Shown: piece by piece, positions 12,660 through 23,566 of the stretch | Layout: each line of letters starts with the position of its first letter | Position numbering within the stretch: the first letter of the stretch is position 1 | Assembly: GCF_047948215.1 (NCBI RefSeq) | Contig: NC_134460.1 | Location: forward strand, 12,047,001 to 12,111,000 | Direction: 5' to 3' | DNA from: Lycorma delicatula | Lineage: Eukaryota > Arthropoda > Insecta > Hemiptera > Fulgoridae | DNA: 64,000 nt | Translations under genes and position numbers: made by a program | The notes under the pieces: model-generated | What the model was told of the DNA's origin: nothing | Databases searched by the model: none | What the model saw: only the letters and a program-made list of their open reading frames with translations

Positions 12660-13962
12660 GTCCGGCATATAAATCTGACGATTTTGTAGTAACTGTTATA
12701 TCGGCACCACTGTCAATGAGAAGGCGGGAGTATTGTACATCGACAGGTCTATTCATGCTATTTCAGTAGCCAGTATGTCGTGGTCGGGTGAACAACGAGC
12801 GTTTGTGATCGAAGGCTATTTTAAAAATAATGACTCGGTTATTGTAACACAGCGTTTATTTCGCAGACAATTCAATTTAAATCGACACGCGTCTTTTCTT
12901 AGTAGGAATACGATATTGTTGTGGGTGAAGAATTTTATGAACAAATCGTCTGCTTTAAAAATGAAACCAACAGGACGAAAACGGACTGTGAGAACGCCTG
13001 AAAACATTAACGCTGTAAGGTTAGCTGTTACGCGGTCTCCACGACGTTCAGAAGCGAGATATGCTGCTGCGTTAGCCGTTTCTGATCGAAGTGTACGACG
13101 AATTCTTCATGCCGACCTGAAATTCCATTCGTATAAGATGATGTTAGTGCAGCAACTTAATGCAAATGATTGGGCGTCTCGGAAAACAGCTTACGAGGTC
13201 ATCCTCGAAAATGTCCACCAGGATGCCGTTATTCTTTTAAGTGACGAGGCGCATTTTCATCTGTCAGGATTTGTGAATAAACAAAATTACCGTTATTGGG
13301 CTTCGCATAATCCACGGCAAATTCTTGAAAAACCACTTCACAGTCAATATGTTACAATGTAGTGTGGGGTTTCAAAGTTCGGCATAATTGGCCCGTATTT
13401 TTTTAGGAGTTAAATCGCAGAGTAACAGTAACCTCATCGATACGTAAACATGTCGAATGAATTTCTGCGACCAAAACCGAATGACTTTCAAGGACATGAA
13501 ATTTGGTTTCAACAGGATGGTGCCACCGCCCGTACGGCGAGAATCGCAATGGATGTTCTGCGGGAAACCTTTCCTGGACGTTTGATTTCCCGATTTGGCG
13601 ACATTCCTTGGCCAACGCGTTCACCTGATCTGGCCGTTTGTGATTTTTTTCTGCGGGGGTATCTCAAACATAAAGTCTTCAGTAGTCGATTGCAGAACTC
13701 AAGGAAGCCATTCAACGAGAAATTGAAGCGGTTCCGCAAGTGATTGAGCGAGCAATTCAAATTTTAGAATGAGGTTAAGCGAGTGTGTAAGGAGTAATGG
13801 AAAACATTTGGATGACATAATATTCAAATAAAAAAAATCTCTGTAAGTAATTCACTATAAATTGCAAGAATTGATCTTTAATTTGATATATTAAATGTTT
13901 TAATAGTACTAAACACAGCTTAATTATTATCCCTCAAAAATCGTCAGGTTTATATGCCGGAC
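12660..13962 (+). mobile_element. Mariner-type DNA transposon, inactive, with TIRs
   Basis: About 1.3 kb, bounded by terminal inverted repeats GTCCGGCATATAAATCTGAC (from 12660, running on as GATTTT) and its complement ending GGTTTATATGCCGGAC at about 13962. The arms match over about 26 bp with one mismatch. The size, single transposase gene and TIR length fit the Tc1/mariner superfamily. A TA is present close to each arm, but the exact TA target duplication cannot be fixed because the outermost bases of the arms differ. The encoded transposase is broken, so the copy is non-autonomous. Confidence 0.85.
12775..13790 (+). pseudogene. Mariner-type transposase pseudogene
   Basis: Cut-and-paste transposase of the Tc1/mariner superfamily. 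The start is chosen at ATG 12775 (MSWSGEQRAF), the usual N-terminus of this group, rather than the in-frame ATG at 12733. An N-terminal helix-turn-helix region (GYFKNNDSVIVTQRLFRRQF) is followed by a second HTH (ALAVSDRSVRRILHADL). The DDE domain has the first D in LLSDEAHFHLSG, the second in WFQQDGATA and the third in AVCDFFLRGYLK; 41 residues separate the last two. Damage: TGG to TAG at 13360-13362, a frame disturbance at about 13400-13450 and another near 13690, after which the normal C-terminal helix continues in a different frame (LKEAIQREIEAVPQVIERAI). Some consensus residues are changed, for example R for W in FFLRGYLK. No function is expected. Confidence 0.85.
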
Positions 13963-15198
13963 CTTTATAATCAAAGTTACATACCCCTAATGTTGCTAAC
14001 CGGTATAAACTAACGCTCTATCGTTTATTGACGGATTTTTACATATTTTGATAAATTATAATGGAATTTAAAGGTATTATGTAAATTTGACATCGTCTTA
14101 AGATATAGTAAATTTGTTTGTTGACAAATAATTAATTAATAACATTAAAGATAACTTTACGTAATAAAAACTGGTTTTTTATGGCTTAAAATTCAATATA
14201 TCTTTTAAATACCGTTAAATGAAATACAGTTTATACTTAAAGTGAAATATAATTAATTAATAGCTTATCTGTCGATATATTCATCGCTTTTATAATTTTG
14301 ATTCTTTTTTTAACGTCTATATATTATCGCATACATCCTGTTAACACATCAATCACTTTGTGCATAGCTTTTATTAAATAATCTAATTTAATTGTAACTG
14401 ATCTACCTATTTCTCATTATAGATAAAAACGGTTGATCCGGTCGTTAACTAGAACTAGGCTTATTTACTTTGGATAGAGTTTGGCGCCATAAATACATTA
14501 ATGATATTAAAAATAGCTTTATATTGAAACAAACAAATTCTTTTTTATTTAATGAATTTACTTTTACTGTTAGCTGTAGAGATATCTACAAAAAAATAAA
14601 AAAATTGATCGGTATCTGAAAATCGCCAACGTTTGGTTACAGCTTCCGGGGAAATTTGGTTGTAATTTTTTATCGTTATATTTGCAATATTTAAATCTCC
14701 AATTTAAAATTAACAACTGGATATATACTGCGTTATATTGTTTCATGTAATAACATGTGTAGATGTTCCCCTCTATTATATTGTTTTGCAGCTTGTAAAT
14801 GTCAGTATCAATAAAATGTTACATTAACGTGCAGTACGTAATCGTTAATTTCCATGCAAGCGCTTATTCAATTACTATAATATTCATTTTTGTTTAATAC
14901 AATCTTTCTTCGTAATTTAAATTTTATTAGTGGCTTGGATAAAGCTTCATACGATAGATTTAGTGTAAGGTTTTAAATGAATTAAATATCTTTGGAGAAT
15001 ATCGGTTTTGTTTCTAATTTAAAACATATTTAACAGGTTACGAAATTTAATCGGGGCAAAAGTGGATAATCATACAGAAACGGAAAATTCTATTTCGTTA
15101 AGTTAAGTGCAGTAATATTTATTACTGAGTACATTTACGGTTCTTATTTAGCGATAAAATTTGGCTGTCCAGTTTTTGAGTTCAATATCCAGTTTTGA
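13963..15198. other. AT-rich DNA, no gene seen
   Basis: Nothing recognised. Confidence 0.6.
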
Positions 15199-15605
15199 AG
15201 ATATGGAAGTGAAACTTGGACAATCGGAGTATCTGAGAAGAAAAGATTAGAAGCTTTTGAAATGTGGTGCTATAGGAAAATGTTAAAATCAGATGGGTCG
15301 ATAAAGTGACAAATGAAGAGGTATTGCGGCAAATAGATGAAGAAAGAAGCATTTGGAAAAATATAGTTAAAAGAAGAGACATAGGCCACATACTAAGGCA
15401 TCCTGGAATAGTTGCTTTGATATTGGAAGGACAGGTAGAAGGAAAAAATTGTGTAGGCAGGCCACGTTTGGAGTATGTAAAACAAATTGTTGGGGATGTA
15501 GGATGTAGAGGGTATACTGAAATGAAACGACTAGCACTAGATAGGGAATCTTGGAGAACTGCATCAAACCAGTCAAATGACTGAAGACAACAAAAAAAAA
15601 AAAAA
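15199..15605 (+). mobile_element. RTE-like LINE copy 3, severely 5'-truncated
   Basis: Begins in the coding sequence for Y-G-S-E-T-W-T and runs to the poly(A) at 15592-15605. Only the C-terminal tail after the RT domain is present. Compared with the other copies it lacks one A in the K-I-R codons (a frameshift near 15287) and 6 nt encoding R-L in RRDRLIGH. The open frame 15306-15584 begins after the frameshift. No clear target-site duplication is seen. Confidence 0.92.
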
Positions 15606-16874
15606 TTTTAATTTTTCATCAAAGCAAAACGATATTATGTACCTCTTTATTTTATTATTCCTTAAGAGCAATTCAGATTTATTAATAAAAAGGTCAATAT
15701 TTTTTCAATTTTTTAAAAAACTGATATTTGTCATTAATTATTACTTTTTCATCGCTTTTTAATTATTTATTGAAACAAAAGACTATATGGTCTTTTTCCC
15801 TTCTCTTTAATTTTTTTTTTTTTAATTTTGTCCTCCATAATCTTTATTCTCTTTTTCCCCCGTAAAATAAAACGGAACGGGAGGTTTTGATAAAACATCT
15901 AAATTTATCATTTTTACTCCGGCAGATAAAGAGAAATTAATATTCTATATTTCAAAATCACCAAATTTTAAAGTTAATTCAATCGGAAATCAAGTAAAAT
16001 TTTATATTGGATTTTCTTCTAAATTTTATTTGTAGGTATGTAATACTTACCTCGCAGAAAACGTGATTTGTAAGCTACTCAAAATTTTCATACGTAAGAA
16101 TTTTATCTTAAAATTAATTTATTTGTTCTTAAAAATCAAAAGGAAATCGACGGTTTCGAACACTAGATATCGGTATTGTCGTGTCATCACAAAATTACGA
16201 GATTGTATTCTCGATTTTGAAAAGAAATGAAAGATATATTCTATTCCCCCGGAAAATAATTGTACTTTTTTTGGTTTACTTGACTGATTCCCCCAAACCT
16301 AAAATGTGTTCAGGTTCTGTGATTTTAATTTTTGTATTAAAACTCTTACGAAATATTTATGAACATTTCATTTCTTATATTAAACTTTTACTATTGAATA
16401 CGTTTTAGTAGGTAATAATTACTTTCTAGATACTGGTTATTTTTATTAATTTTGTTTGTAACTTTTATTTTTATGACAACAAATCGCTGACCACCTTGTT
16501 GGAGTGGAGTCATCTTTGCCTTCCTTCCGGTAGATCTTGCGATCAAACTCCAGTAAGGCTTGACCTTTTTGTCACGATAGAAAAATTCACTTTTCATCAG
16601 AGGGTGTAATTTAATATCAGAGGGTTTATCTAGTATTTTCTTGGGAAAAAAAATCGGCAAAAGATTGTCTAACTTTACAGGAATTACTCCTGAAAGATTA
16701 TTATTTCAAATATGCCGTATAATTTTTAAATATTTATGACTTAATTTTGTAATATTCAGAATAAAATTGTGAAAAGATTAAAATGTTCAGTAACATGATT
16801 TGGATCATATGTAATCCCCTTAGAAAAAATTAATTTTTTTACTATCAAATTTATACCAGAGTATAATTTATAGA
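15606..16874. other. AT-rich DNA; one unassigned coding-like frame
   Basis: Mostly AT-rich. The minus-strand frame 16391-16660 (89 codons, with KPYWSLIARSTGRKAKM) is less AT-rich than its surroundings and reads somewhat like protein. I recognise no family and it may be chance. Confidence 0.35.
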
Positions 16875-17203
16875 ATACAATTGGTTAACCCACCGGGTTG
16901 GTCTAGTGGTGAACGCGTCTTCCCAAATCAGCTGATTTGGAAGCCGAGAGTTCCAGCGTTCAAGTCCTAGTAAAGCCAGTTATTTTTACATGGATTTGAA
17001 TGCTAGATACCGGTGTTCTTTGGTGGTTGGGATTCAATTAACCACACATCTCAGGATTGGTCGAACTGAGAATGTAAAAGACGACGCATCATTTACACTC
17101 ATACATATCATCCTCATTCATCCTCTGAAGTATTATCTAAAAACGGTAGTTACCGGAGGGTAAATAGGAAAAAGAAAGAAAGAAAAAGAGTATAACTGGT
17201 TAA
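16875..17203 (+). mobile_element. tRNA-derived SINE, copy 3
   Basis: Body 16889-17190, same head, palindrome and body as copy 1, lacking a few bases before GATACCGGTG and with a GAAAGAAAGAAA tail. Candidate imperfect target-site duplication: ATACAATTGGTTAA (16875-16888) against TATAACTGGTTAA (17191-17203). Confidence 0.88.
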
Positions 17204-17483
17204 AAATATAAATTATTAAAAATATTTGTATTCCAATTAACCTCTCACTCTGCAACTATCTCGTGTAACATTTATAATAACAGTCGCAACTTGAAAAAAA
17301 TTTAACTATCAGAAATTATAAAAAATTGTAATTCTTAACTAAGGTTCTATAGGAACACCTTTTTTAAAATTTTCCACGTCGTCTACATTAATACTAAATA
17401 TAGATTGATTTTCAATTTTTAAAGTCTCTGTTTATTTTCTTTTCTTAATACGTACGTTGCAATCTGTTCAACTAGTGAACAAT

Positions 17484-17748
17484 AAGAAATCCCAACCCTC
17501 CAACGGCTCAATGAGATGTGGATGATATGTATGACATATAAGTGAGGTGCAGTCTTGTACAGACTCAGGTTGACCATTCCTGAGACGCATGGTTAATCGA
17601 ACTCCGACGCCATTGTACGCCGGTATCCATTGTTACTATTCAAATCCGTATAAAAAAATTAATTTTGACTAGGATCTGAACCTCAGAACCTTCGTATTCA
17701 AAAATCAGCTGTTAAACAACTGATTTGCGACGACGAGTTGACCACTTA
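17484..17748 (-). mobile_element. Divergent antisense SINE, variant subfamily
   Basis: Reverse-complemented relative of the main SINE: the B-box region reads GGTTCAGATCC, then GGATTTGAATA, GATACCGGCG, AACCATGCGTCTCAGGAATG, GTACAAGACTGCAC. It differs from the main family by an altered central region with AACAGCTG, and by a different 3' end (CTCATTGAGCCGTTGGAG). That end is also recognisable in the copy at 30478, so these two form a separate, older subfamily. Confidence 0.7.
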
Positions 17749-18055
17749 GATTGAAATTAAATCGCAATTAGATTAAAGTTGTTGGTTGGCAGCTTTAATC
17801 TAATTTTTTACTAAAATTTTAATTTTGAAAATTAAATTTTAAAAAATTGATATTTTAAATACGAATAATATATATGTATATATTTATATAATATAAACCA
17901 AATGTTTGTGTCGAATTTGAACTATTTTGACAACGAGTTTATGAAAAATAAGGCAAAGACTAATTACAAATAATGATGAATATCCCCCGTTCCTAAATTC
18001 GATTGACTTCAAACTTTAGAATTTTAAATAATTTAATAAATACTTTGATCATACT
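17749..18055. other. AT-rich DNA, no gene seen
   Basis: Nothing beyond A/T-rich and TA-rich sequence. Confidence 0.6.
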
Positions 18056-18368
18056 AAAGCTCAGTTTTTCTACGACCACACGTATGTACATACATTCTTC
18101 CGTTATATGTACATTCTTACGTACCTAAGAATTCCATTCTGCAACGTACATACATTCTTCAGTTATAGAAAATTTCTATAACTTTTATGTATTTTTTGAA
18201 CTAAGCGTTTCTTGAAGCTTCGACATTTGCAAATAGCCAAAATTATGCCCTATCGCAATACTTTCCCTGTATTTTTACGCTATTACATTAGAAGTAGAGT
18301 AACATATCCCGAAAATTTAAAAGAAAATAAATAAATAACAGTGATTTTTACGTCTTAAAATCACTGTT
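18056..18368 (-). repeat. Possible degenerate hairpin-terminus element, plus a strong hairpin
   Basis: Contains short duplications of GTACATACATTCTTC at 18085-18170. At about 18250-18268 it reads TATCGCAATACTTTCC, close to the element end at 53611-53627 (CGATTACAATACTTTCC), but the partner arm is lost. Separately, AACAGTGATTTT (18337-18348) and AAAATCACTGTT (18357-18368) form a perfect 12-bp stem with an 8-nt loop. Whether the two signals belong to one element is unknown. Confidence 0.4.
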
Positions 18369-19880
18369 ACCTTAACGAACCGATTTCTTCAATTTCTCTA
18401 ACCGATCAGATTTTAATATCGATAAAGAATAGTAAAAATGAGGTCCTGGTATTTAAATAATAAAAAAAAGTGTTCAGAATACGATAAGTAGCCATCTTAC
18501 AAATAAATAATTTATATTTATTTTTTTTATTAATGTTCTTAAAGCTGTTAAATTATTACTTTGTTAATTAAAATGAAACCTTACGAAAAAACAAGGTATG
18601 CAATTTTATCATACATGTGAATAAAATAAATTAATGTTGATAAGAATATATATTTTTATTAAGTTATTTAATTTTTATTTAGGTTAATAGCATATTTAAT
18701 GATAGGTGTCTTGTTAAAGAAGCACTATAAAAGTCTTCTCTAAAATATATATATATATCAAGTCATTACTCAATGTTATTAAAATATATATTATTATTCT
18801 TAAGTGTCATTACTTTTTTTTTTATTTACGATGGTAAAAAATGAAACTTAAGTATCATTAAATTCTGATAAAGAAGTTATTCGTAAAAACATTTTTATTA
18901 GGTTATTATAGTCATTAAATTAATCATTACTAATTAGATGAATCACATTTATTACCTGCGTAATTTCTTCTTATTCTTTTTTTATCGTGTATTGTGTATT
19001 CATCAAAAACATAACCGCAGCTACTTTAAAGAACTGTTATCGGCCGAAAATTTGAACTATAAGCCAGTTTTTTTCCTTTCAAATCAAACACTTTATGAAT
19101 AATAATTGTGATTAATTTATTATATGAATAAAAATGTAGACTAAAATAAAAAAAAGAATCGAACTGCTTAGTAAAACCTTCGGGATCGCATTAGTAAATC
19201 TATAACTTTTTATTCGCTGCTTACTGCAATGATCTTTTTAAAAAAAACGTACTGTTACAAATCAGTGACATTTCTCATTATTACTCATCTTACAGAAATT
19301 TAAATTTATAGATTAGAATTCAACTTAAGCTGTTAAAATCATGAAAAAAACTTGTAAAAAGTTTCTTTTCTGGAATGTCGGCTTTTCCTGATAGGTAAGG
19401 CTATCTTGCAGCTGTAAAAATAAACGGTCAATATAACGCTCTTGAAAATGCTGTAATCTTAAAATTGAGATTGCTTTCCTGAACTATTATTTTCTTATTT
19501 TTAGTTTGAAATATAAATGTATTATATAAAAGATATGTAATAATATTTTTACTTGTAAAATACGAAGGCGAAACTAAGAAATATCGGTTAACATAAAATC
19601 CTCTTTCCATTTCAGCTTCTGTTGTTTCCTACAAACGAGGATGATAGAGGCTTGTTTAAAATTACTGAAAAGAAAATCTTATAACGAAATAAAATAAGAT
19701 AAAAAGTACAGTAAATTTCCGATTATCCACGATATTAACCGGAAAGAGAATTGCGGGTTGTCCAAAATCATAGCAAAATCGCGGTTGATCTAAAAATAAT
19801 ATGTGTTAAAATAGCCTAATACTGCGCTGTAGTTCAGTATTTATATGGGATATTATATTAAAAAATACCGATAATTAATA
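18369..19880. other. AT-rich DNA, no gene seen
   Basis: No domain or repeat family recognised. Confidence 0.6.
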
Positions 19881-20216
19881 TAATATGCGTGGAGAGATTT
19901 GTTAAACTGTACAAAAGAGAAAATCGTAAAGGAACATCATGACCGAGTAGTTGCGTGTCATCGATTAAATAAATACACGACGCAACGGAGAAGTTTTAAC
20001 CTCTGCGCCGCACGTGTTAATCTTCAATATGCCAGTGTCCGTTTATCCCGACTCCTACGCGCTGCTTTGGATGTCAGCGATTCGGAAAAACAGCGGCACG
20101 TTTTACGAGGAAGCAAATCTGTATATTTGGGTGACTCATTACATCCTGTCGACCCTTTCCACCTGTGTGTGTTAATTGTCATGGGTACAGTTCTGCGAGA
20201 TCTAGGAATTGACCGA

Positions 20217-20440
20217 TCTAAAAACAAGAAATAGCTGTACAAGAGATTAAGACTACACAGAAAGTCAACTACTTTGAAGCCAGGAAAATTATGCTTGGCA
20301 GAACGCCAAAGACTGCGTCATATGCATAGGTTGCTACACTCGTACAACTTCCATTAATCCAGAGGATGTAGTTTCTGAACTGGCACCAGTTTTAGCAAGC
20401 ATGGTTGAAGCTAAATCAGAGCAGGTTAAAGTCAAAATAA
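20217..20440 (+). pseudogene. LINE ORF1 (Gag-like) remnant
   Basis: In one frame the sequence reads KQEIAVQEIKTTQKVNYFEA, then RKIMLGRTPKTASYA before a stop at about 20326. This is the segment that follows the CCHC zinc knuckles in ORF1 proteins of RNase H-bearing LINEs: a helix ending in Q-E-I-K, a Y-x-E-A-R motif and a T-P-K-T-A-S-Y-A linker. A second frame continues with SINPEDVVSELAPVLASMVE, so there is a frameshift. I cannot find the CCHC knuckles upstream; the frame 19899-20234 before it is unassigned. It may belong to the same LINE family whose 3' end lies at 21740-23032. Confidence 0.55.
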
Positions 20441-20892
20441 AGTAAAATGCATATTCTGGCTACATGGAAGCCAGAAATTAAAATACTAGAAAAAGAGGAC
20501 TTTGAACATCCAACGATGGAGCCTCTGAAGGCACTGAGGCCTTCAAATGAGAAGACCTTCACCCGCCATGCAACCTTTAGCGAGGGGGGGCGGTTGACTC
20601 TGATGCAATGCTTTAAAAATTTTAATTTTTAGCTTTTTTATTACTTTTTTAAACTTTATTTTTTCCAGAGAGGCATCCTGGTTACACGGTTAAACCGTTC
20701 GCGTATAAATGGGATTGAGTAAAACGTAATTAAAATACGTTTTACTTAAATTAAGTAATGATAAACTTAAAATTAATTTTCTATAGTAGAAATATTAAAA
20801 CAATCTAAGAAAATAAATTATATATGTATAATTCACTTAATTCTTAAAGTTGAAGCAGGAGTGTTGTATTTAATTTGTGAATTGAAATGATA

Positions 20893-21168
20893 CGTACCGA
20901 GTTGGTCTAAAGTGAACTCATCATGGCAAATCAGCTGATTTGAAAGTCGAGAGTTCTAAGGTTCAAATCCTAGTAAAGGCAGTTACTTTTATACGGATTT
21001 GAATATTAGATCGTGGAACCCGGTGTTCTTTGGTGGTTGGATTTCAATTAACCACACATCTCAGGAACGGTTGACCTTAGACAAGACTACACTTCATTTA
21101 CATTCATATATATAATCCTTTAAAGTAATAACTTACGGTGGTTCCGGAGGCTAAACAGAAAAGAAGAG
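20893..21168 (+). mobile_element. tRNA-derived SINE, copy 4 (diverged)
   Basis: Same order of head, palindrome remnant (AAATCAGCTGATTT), B box (GGTTCAAATCC), body and AAACAG tail, with several small deletions, including one within the A box. Older than the copies with clear target-site duplications. Confidence 0.85.
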
Positions 21169-21739
21169 GATGGGAGTGATATTTATATAAAATACTCTGA
21201 GTAGAACTTTCTATAGAGTTTCAGCCAAATCTCACTAATCCGTACACCAGTACCAACGGTCCATAATAGTAAGGTTAAAATAAACTTTGGTCGACTGATA
21301 AATAATATAGAGCCGATAAATAATATAGAGCCTTCTTTTATTTTTTACATTCTTTTTATTTGAAATTATTTAGGTCGGTTATTAGTTCGTAGTAACCTTT
21401 GTTTCTTGTGTAACGTATTTATACAACAGTTTTGTATAATTAAGGTTATTGTATGTATTTTGATGTGAACGTTATTATTATGTGTACATTTAATATAATT
21501 TTTTTCATTATATTTCAATTCAATATAAGCCATTATTTTAAGCTTTTAAGCTTTGTCCTTCAATGTATACGTAGGTCTACAATAAAATCGAAACTAATTA
21601 TTTGGCATTTACATTAAATTAGTTTTTTATTATCATTATAAAATAATATTATAGACATATCGAACAGGTATAATTTATCTAAAATTTAACAATAAAATGC
21701 TTTAATTTTATTGTTAATAAAATCATTCCTGTATAACAA
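21169..21739. other. AT-rich DNA, no gene seen
   Basis: Contains a short direct duplication around AATAATATAGAGCC (about 21300-21332). Otherwise nothing. Confidence 0.6.
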
Positions 21740-23032
21740 TGCTTATTGTTGGAAACCTACGAACTCCCATTGCGTTACAGGAGCAAATACAAGACTATCA
21801 AACACACGATCAATGCTCACGGCAAATGACCATACAAGCTCGCACTTCGCTACTTGAAGGAAGGACGTCCTTACCGCAGTCTTTCAGCCTCAGGCTATTC
21901 GCTATCTCCAAGAACTAGAGCTGCCTGTCCCGAAGATTCTTGAAAAGGGAATAGGATGCGGAGACCCTTGGTTACGTCTGCAGAGATCGTATACTTACAA
22001 TCAGGAAGTCGTAAACGGGACCCAGGTTTCCAGTCTGCTAGAGACCAATTTAACAACATGGCTAAGAAGTACAACGGGTACATTCTCATCTACACAAAAG
22101 GCTGTCTGGACCGACAGATGTGGATGTTCTATTGTATTCCCTGATACCGAGATATTATATAAGCTTAATGACTGTTCTGTGTTCTTTTGCGAGGTCTATG
22201 CAATTTACTCCGCCCTGAAATTTATCGAAACACGTAGTGATGACAGCTTCTTAGTAATTACCGACTCTAGGAGTGTACTTGAGAACTTGAGTTGCAGACG
22301 TACTGAATCCGTCGTCCAGATTATTCACGATATCCTTTCAAGGATAAATAAGACTGCGATACTGGTACGGGTATCAGTACCGTGGATGCCACAATGGCCA
22401 GGGGCCCACGGGAACGAACGGGCCGATGAGGCTGCCAAGAAAGCTTTAGTAAATGGCATCCGAGTACAATCGACATGTGAGAGAGGCTTCATGAGATCAG
22501 TCCGTGTATAATTTCGGAGTGAGTGGAATAGCTGCTGAGTCCTCCCACGGCATTCCATAACATCCGGGAGAGTATGCTCGAGAAACCTTTTTCCCCGACT
22601 GACAGAAGAGACCAAGTCATCTTAACTCGGCTAAGGATTGGATACACCAGGCTTACCCAAGCTCATCTATTTGGCTCTCCTCAGAAGATCTGTGTGGGTC
22701 TTGCAAGGTCAAATAGTCTGTGCACGATCTGATCTCTGATTGCCCAGTCTTTGGAACCGTTCGACAAAACTTAGATCTGGGTTCAGATATGAAATTTATA
22801 CTAAACCGGAAAGAAGATATAAAACGTCTGTTGCGGTTCCTCTCCTACAGTGGAATGAAGAATACAATTTAGTGGTTTTTGTCCTATTTATGTGTTTTAG
22901 TTTGTATTTAATGTTGTTACTTGTATATATTTATTCTTTATTGTTTATTTTTTTTATTTTATGTAATACTACATGATAGTGTTACTTTAGTCTCTAATGA
23001 CTGTAATTGTTGATGGGAATATAAAAAAAAAA
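21740..23032 (+). mobile_element. 3' end of an RNase H-bearing LINE (I/R1-type), degenerate
   Basis: From about 22100 the frame reads VWTDRCGCSIVF, then FFCEVYAIYSALKFIE, VITDSRSVLENL and HGNERADEAAKKAL: the four acidic blocks expected of a LINE RNase H domain, in order. After stops and frameshifts the C-terminal region follows: LTRLRIGYTRLTQAHLF, a degenerate cysteine/histidine segment, then LNRKEDIKRLLRFLSYSG to about 22870. The 3' UTR ends in an A run near 23023-23032. The 5' limit is uncertain; 21740-22090 is less AT-rich and probably belongs to the element. No RT domain is present. It is dead. A related 3' end lies at 33583. Confidence 0.75.
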
Positions 23033-23566
23033 TATTGTAATATCGTATGCGTTGTTAATTTTATTGTTAAAAACTTTTACAATTTAATTAACAATAAAAA
23101 CAAGTTTTGTTTTTAATTTATATAATTTTTTTAGTCCACTTATAATTCTAAAAATAAAATAAATACGTTGAACAATAGAATTAAATTCTGTATTCAAACA
23201 ACATTTTACCATGAAAGCAAACGAATTTCCTATACAATTCAGAGCATACATAGCACACTGTTAAAGCGAAGTAATAATAGTAATGAAGTAATTAAACTAT
23301 TTAATTACTCTAAATACTCTGTCGAAACACGACTAGTAACTAAATTAAAGTACTTATAGAGTAGTATAAACGTATTTACGCTACTTTTATTTTAAATAAT
23401 ATAATATGACTGTTGCACGTACAGTAAATGGTATTTAATACGAATTACAGATTTATAATTACGTATATATTTGATTTATATAAATTAAATCCGGCTCAAA
23501 TGTGTACATTTACATGCGTTATATTCAGTTAGATTTTTAAAAATTGTAAATGATTTTTTAAATACA
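23033..23566. other. AT-rich DNA, no gene seen
   Basis: Nothing recognised. Confidence 0.6.

Noticed and set aside
12118..12672. Plus-strand open frames across the antisense transposase remnant
   Set aside because: The motif-bearing reading (QQDGTPS, FPGRW, PPRFPDLNP) is on the minus strand; the plus frames are shadows, partly through a SINE fragment.
22179..22511. Host RNase H gene
   Set aside because: The acidic blocks fit RNase H, but the context (stops, the C-terminal LINE region downstream, a second related copy at 33583) shows it is the RNase H domain of a LINE.
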